The notes under the pieces: generated by a model
The model's database searches: none
The model's input: only the letters and a program-made list of their open reading frames with translations
What the model was told of the DNA's origin: nothing
Assembly: GCA_001692895.1 (NCBI GenBank)
Contig: KV748232.1
Coordinates: 620,001 to 684,000 of the forward strand
Source of the DNA: Cenococcum geophilum 1.58
Taxonomy: Eukaryota > Ascomycota > Dothideomycetes > Gloniales > Gloniaceae
Length of the DNA stretch: 64,000 bases
Reading direction: 5' to 3'
Program-made: the position numbers and the translations under genes
Shown: positions 60,801 to 64,000 of the stretch, in pieces
How positions within the stretch are numbered: position 1 is the first letter of the stretch
How the letters are laid out: each line of letters begins with the position of its first letter

Positions 60801-63510
60801 TTATACTACTATAAAAGCCAAAGTAGGGGGACTATATGGTAGCAAATAACTATAGGCCAATCTCCCTCCTTCTAACGCTAGGAAAAGCACTTAAATCGCT
60901 AGTAGCGGAGAGAATAGCATACTTAGTAGAGGAACATAGCCTACTACCTAAGACGTACTTTAGAGCTAGGAAGTAAAGGTTAATAATATATACGCTATTA
61001 TATCTCTATAAGGACGTATTTAGAGCGTAGAGAGGAAAAAAGATGCTATCTCTAGTATTATTTAATATTAAGGGTGCGTATAATAATATAGCTATAGAGC
61101 CGGAAATTAGGAGATTACGGCAGCGTTAGATACCTTAGACGATTATATAATAGGTATAGGACTTTTATACAAACTGTTAAGCCTATATCCTAGTTAATAG
61201 ATATATATTAGAGGTATAGGCGCTTCCGTAGGCAGGTCTCCCATAGGAATTAGCACTAGCCCTAATACTCTTTTTATTCTTTAACGCGGATCTTATATAA
61301 AGTATACCTAGAAATGGTAGCTCTATAGCCTTCATTAATAACTACTTAGTATAGGTTATAGGCCCTATAGCGGAGGAAAACACGCAGATTATCTAGGGCA
61401 AGATTATACCGATGCTTGAGAAATAGGAGAGGACTAGTAGAGCCTAATTTAAAGCGAAGAAAACATTATTTATTTACCTTACCAGATATAAAGAAGTAGG
61501 TAGGGATGCTACTACGCCGCTTCAATTTAAAGGAAAAGGGATCCCCCTAACTTAGGAAGTTAAAATCCTTAGGGTAATCCTTAATAAGGAGCTATGGTTT
61601 AAGGCGTACCTAGTAGATAAGGCAGGCAAAGCCACTAAGGTGGCGCTAGCGTTGCGTAGATTAAAGGGACTATAGTTTAAAAGCGTTAAGCAGCTAGCTA
61701 AGAGCTTAGTTCTACTAGTAGTAAACTATACGTCGCTAATATAGTACCCGCTTGTAATATAAGAGTTAATATAGCTCCTCTAGTAGGCGTAGAGGATTAC
61801 GGCATAAGCTATTATTAGGGGGTTTAGCTCTATTATCCTGCTAATAGCGGAAGTAAAAGCCGGCTTACTCCCTCTTAAGCAAAGGCTGCGTAACTAGGCT
61901 ATTACGTTCTAGGTGTTAATCTATAAACTAGGCAAATTACATCCTTATTAAATAATTCGAAGACAGAGGCTCTATAGACGGCACCAATCGCCGCTTTAGA
62001 GGATAGTAGAGATATGCGAAGATATCTAGGTAAATAGGGTACTGGAGGTTAAACCGTATATATGCCTGCCGTGGGTAGCTAAGCCTAATATAGTAATATA
62101 TAAGGACGAAGATTATACTTAAGCTATTATTAAAGACTATAAGCTAGGGCAGGTTAATATATACGTTAATATATTAGTACGTAATAGTAGGGCAGGAGTT
62201 GGTGTATATACTACGCTATCTAAAGTAACGCTTTTAAAAATGGTGGTAAGCTTTAATTAGGCCGACGCCTACCTTATAGAGCTTCTAGTAATTAGCGAGG
62301 TAGCTAACTAGCCATAGGACCCTATATATACGGCTATTAACTAAATAGGTTTTCCAATACCTATATCTAGTATAAGAATATTCTCTAACTTATAATTAGC
62401 GTTACTATTAATATAGAGCTAGAAAGCTAAAGCCTGCTAGGAAATAGTTGCAGAGATCTTAAAGAAGCTTTAGCTAAATAATATTACGCTATACTAGATT
62501 CTAGGCCACTTAGGATTTATAGGAAATGAGAAGGCTAATAAGCTTACTAAAGCAGTAATAAAACTAGAGAGCAAGGAGCCACTATAAAGAGACGGCCTTC
62601 TATAGTACCTTATAACGCAAGCGTTAAAAAGAGCTAAGATAATAATAGGACCGCTTTTATTAAAAAGATCTAATACAGGTAAGTTTATAAGGAAGATTAA
62701 CGTAGTACTCTACCTTAGAAAGGCTGTAGGATTATACTAGCAGCTAATTAGCTTAGAAGCTGCTATTTTTACGCAGCTATAGACCGGCAAGTTATTTCTA
62801 AAGGAATATCTCCACAAAATTAATATATTAGAGACGGCGTTATGCGACTATAGGCTTATAGAGTTAATACAGCACTTCCTCTTCTCTTATAGGAGGTGGG
62901 CGTAGTAAAGGATTAAACTAAGAGAGTAATATAGAGATCGATTTGGGGATCTATTATATATATTAGGAGGCTACTCACATAGATAAGAAAGAGGCAGGAA
63001 TATTAACGGCCTAATTAAGCGCTAAAAGCCAGACATTAGCGTAGTTAAAGCTACAATTAAATTTATAAAGGAGACTAAATATTTACACCTAAGCGTATAA
63101 GATATAGAGAGTATAGAAGCCGACATTAATAAGCAAAGACTTTTAAAAATTCCTTCTTTAATTATCTAACCGAATATACCGCGAGCCTTCTCTATATATG
63201 CCTCTACTAGTACGTCGCTAATTAAGAAGCGTATAATGCTAAAATAGCCCTATGGATATAAGGCATTAAAAACTACTTACTTAGGCTCGCCTTTAAACTT
63301 TAACTTTCTTTAATAGTAACATATTACTTTTCTTTATTTTTTCCTTAGTTAAGTATAGTATTAGGTAATAGATATATAGTTCTTATAGTTGGCTTCTAAA
63401 CTGGAGTAAGTATATTAATAGCAGGAAGTATTTAGTTAGCGCTTTGTAACGGCCTATACCCTAAATGGTGTATGGCTATAATAGAATATATATATATATA
63501 TATATATACA
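57808..63510 (+). mobile_element. Tad1-like LINE, near full length, RIP-killed
   Basis: Non-LTR retrotransposon. ORF1 starts at ATG 57934 (M-A-A-L-T-P-K-R-V-S-A-I) and soon meets Gln-to-stop changes. Its zinc knuckles are readable at 59065-59190, where several Cys have become Tyr. ORF2 shows an apurinic-type endonuclease (about 59290-60010, with G-D-F-N-R-Y-N-P-L), reverse transcriptase (about 60650-61500, with N-N-Y-R-P-I-S-L-L) and RNase H (about 62160-62600, with G-H-L-G-F-I-G-N-E-K-A-N). It ends near a (TA)n run at 63489-63507. The endonuclease, reverse transcriptase, RNase H order is that of the Tad1 clade. Confidence 0.85.
63489..63508. repeat. (TA)n microsatellite at the LINE 3' end
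   Basis: About ten TA units between the last LINE sequence and the start of the next LINE copy. It may be the 3' tail of the first copy, or an A-rich tail altered by mutation. Confidence 0.7.
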
Positions 63511-63534
63511 TACGTTTAAGAGGCGTATACGCGA

Positions 63535-64000
63535 AAGGTAGCGAGGAAACTTTTAAAAGAGGAGGATATTTATCTCGGACATTCTTTTAATTAAATCCTA
63601 GTCTTTTATTTAGCTAGTTCCCGCTATAAGGCGGCCCCTATGGCCTACTAAACGAAGCCCTAAAACCCTAATAGCTGCTTTAACCCCTAAACGCGTATTA
63701 GCAATACTACCTTTAGACCCGCTAGCAGCTTTACTAAAACGTATAAAGAAACTAAGCGCGAAGGTATAAGAGGCCTAGTAGTCGCTAAGGACACGAGCCT
63801 AAATATTAGTATAGTTTAAATAGTAAACAACCGCACTATAAACTGGACTATAAGCTACACAGCATATACTGCCTCCATTCCCTATAGTAAGAGTCTTTAC
63901 TTTACCTAAATATAAAGAAGAAGGTATTAATTATAACAAATTTTATTAACTTATTAAAAGCCTTAAAGAAACTATAGTATAGTAGAGCAATATTATTACA
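63535..64000 (+). mobile_element. Second Tad1-like LINE copy, 5' end, cut by window edge
   Basis: Aligns in order with 57808-58250: GAGGAGGATATT, CTCGGACATTCTTTTAAT, GCTATAAGGCGGCCCCT, GCTGCTTTAACCCCTAAACG. The differences are mostly transitions. It lies in the same orientation about 30 bases after the first copy. Confidence 0.85.

Noticed and set aside
1..64000. tRNA genes
   Set aside because: No stretch with the paired A- and B-box sequences and cloverleaf spacing was recognised by eye.

Overview
The window looks like a chromosomal segment of a filamentous ascomycete (Pezizomycotina). Genes have short introns (about 45-175 nt) with GTAAGT/GTATGT-type donors, CTAAC-like branch sites and YAG acceptors. 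The gene repertoire is fungal: PNP-domain protein, SesB hydrolase, NACHT-WD40 receptor, Sad-1/Rdp1-type RNA polymerase, fungal rhodopsin-like membrane protein. Large blocks are AT-rich and TpA-rich, with Gln codons turned to stops and Cys to Tyr. That is the pattern of repeat-induced point mutation (RIP) in transposons.

Layout. 1-17,700 is a nest of LTR retrotransposons: an old Ty1/copia element (A) broken by a minus-strand copia (C), a minus-strand Ty3/gypsy (1) and a plus-strand copia (B). The insertions of gypsy 1 and copia B are proved by paired LTRs and 5-bp target duplications. 17,700-28,050 holds undefined AT-rich DNA, a pogo-like MITE, and a LINE fragment split by gypsy 2. 28,588-30,341 is a PNP-domain gene probably spliced to a coiled-coil exon. 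30,600-32,300 is a RIP-killed pogo/Fot1 transposase. 34,700-42,400 carries a broken acidic-protein gene, a seven-exon amino-acid permease with an 11-nt microexon and a tandemly duplicated start region, a rhodopsin-like membrane protein gene with an in-frame stop, and a hAT-type MITE. 42,840-49,637 is a conventional island: RNA-dependent RNA polymerase, then Elongator subunit Elp6. 51,769-57,365 is a divergent NLR/effector pair. 57,800-64,000 is a RIP-killed Tad1-like LINE followed head-to-tail by the start of a second copy.

The most interesting system is the divergent pair at 51.8-57.4 kb. The minus-strand gene encodes a NACHT-WD40 receptor whose separate first exon carries a short Asn/Gly/Val motif like the HET-s-related amyloid motifs (HRAM). 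The plus-strand partner encodes a SesB-type alpha/beta hydrolase. A 46-nt intron, in phase with the frame, joins it to a last exon carrying a similar motif. This is the known logic of fungal NLR/amyloid cell-death pairs: the receptor templates the effector through the shared motif. Here the effector would be a hydrolase with the motif at its C-terminus. All functional statements are inferred from sequence read by eye; exon structures come from splice signals and frame continuity, not transcripts.
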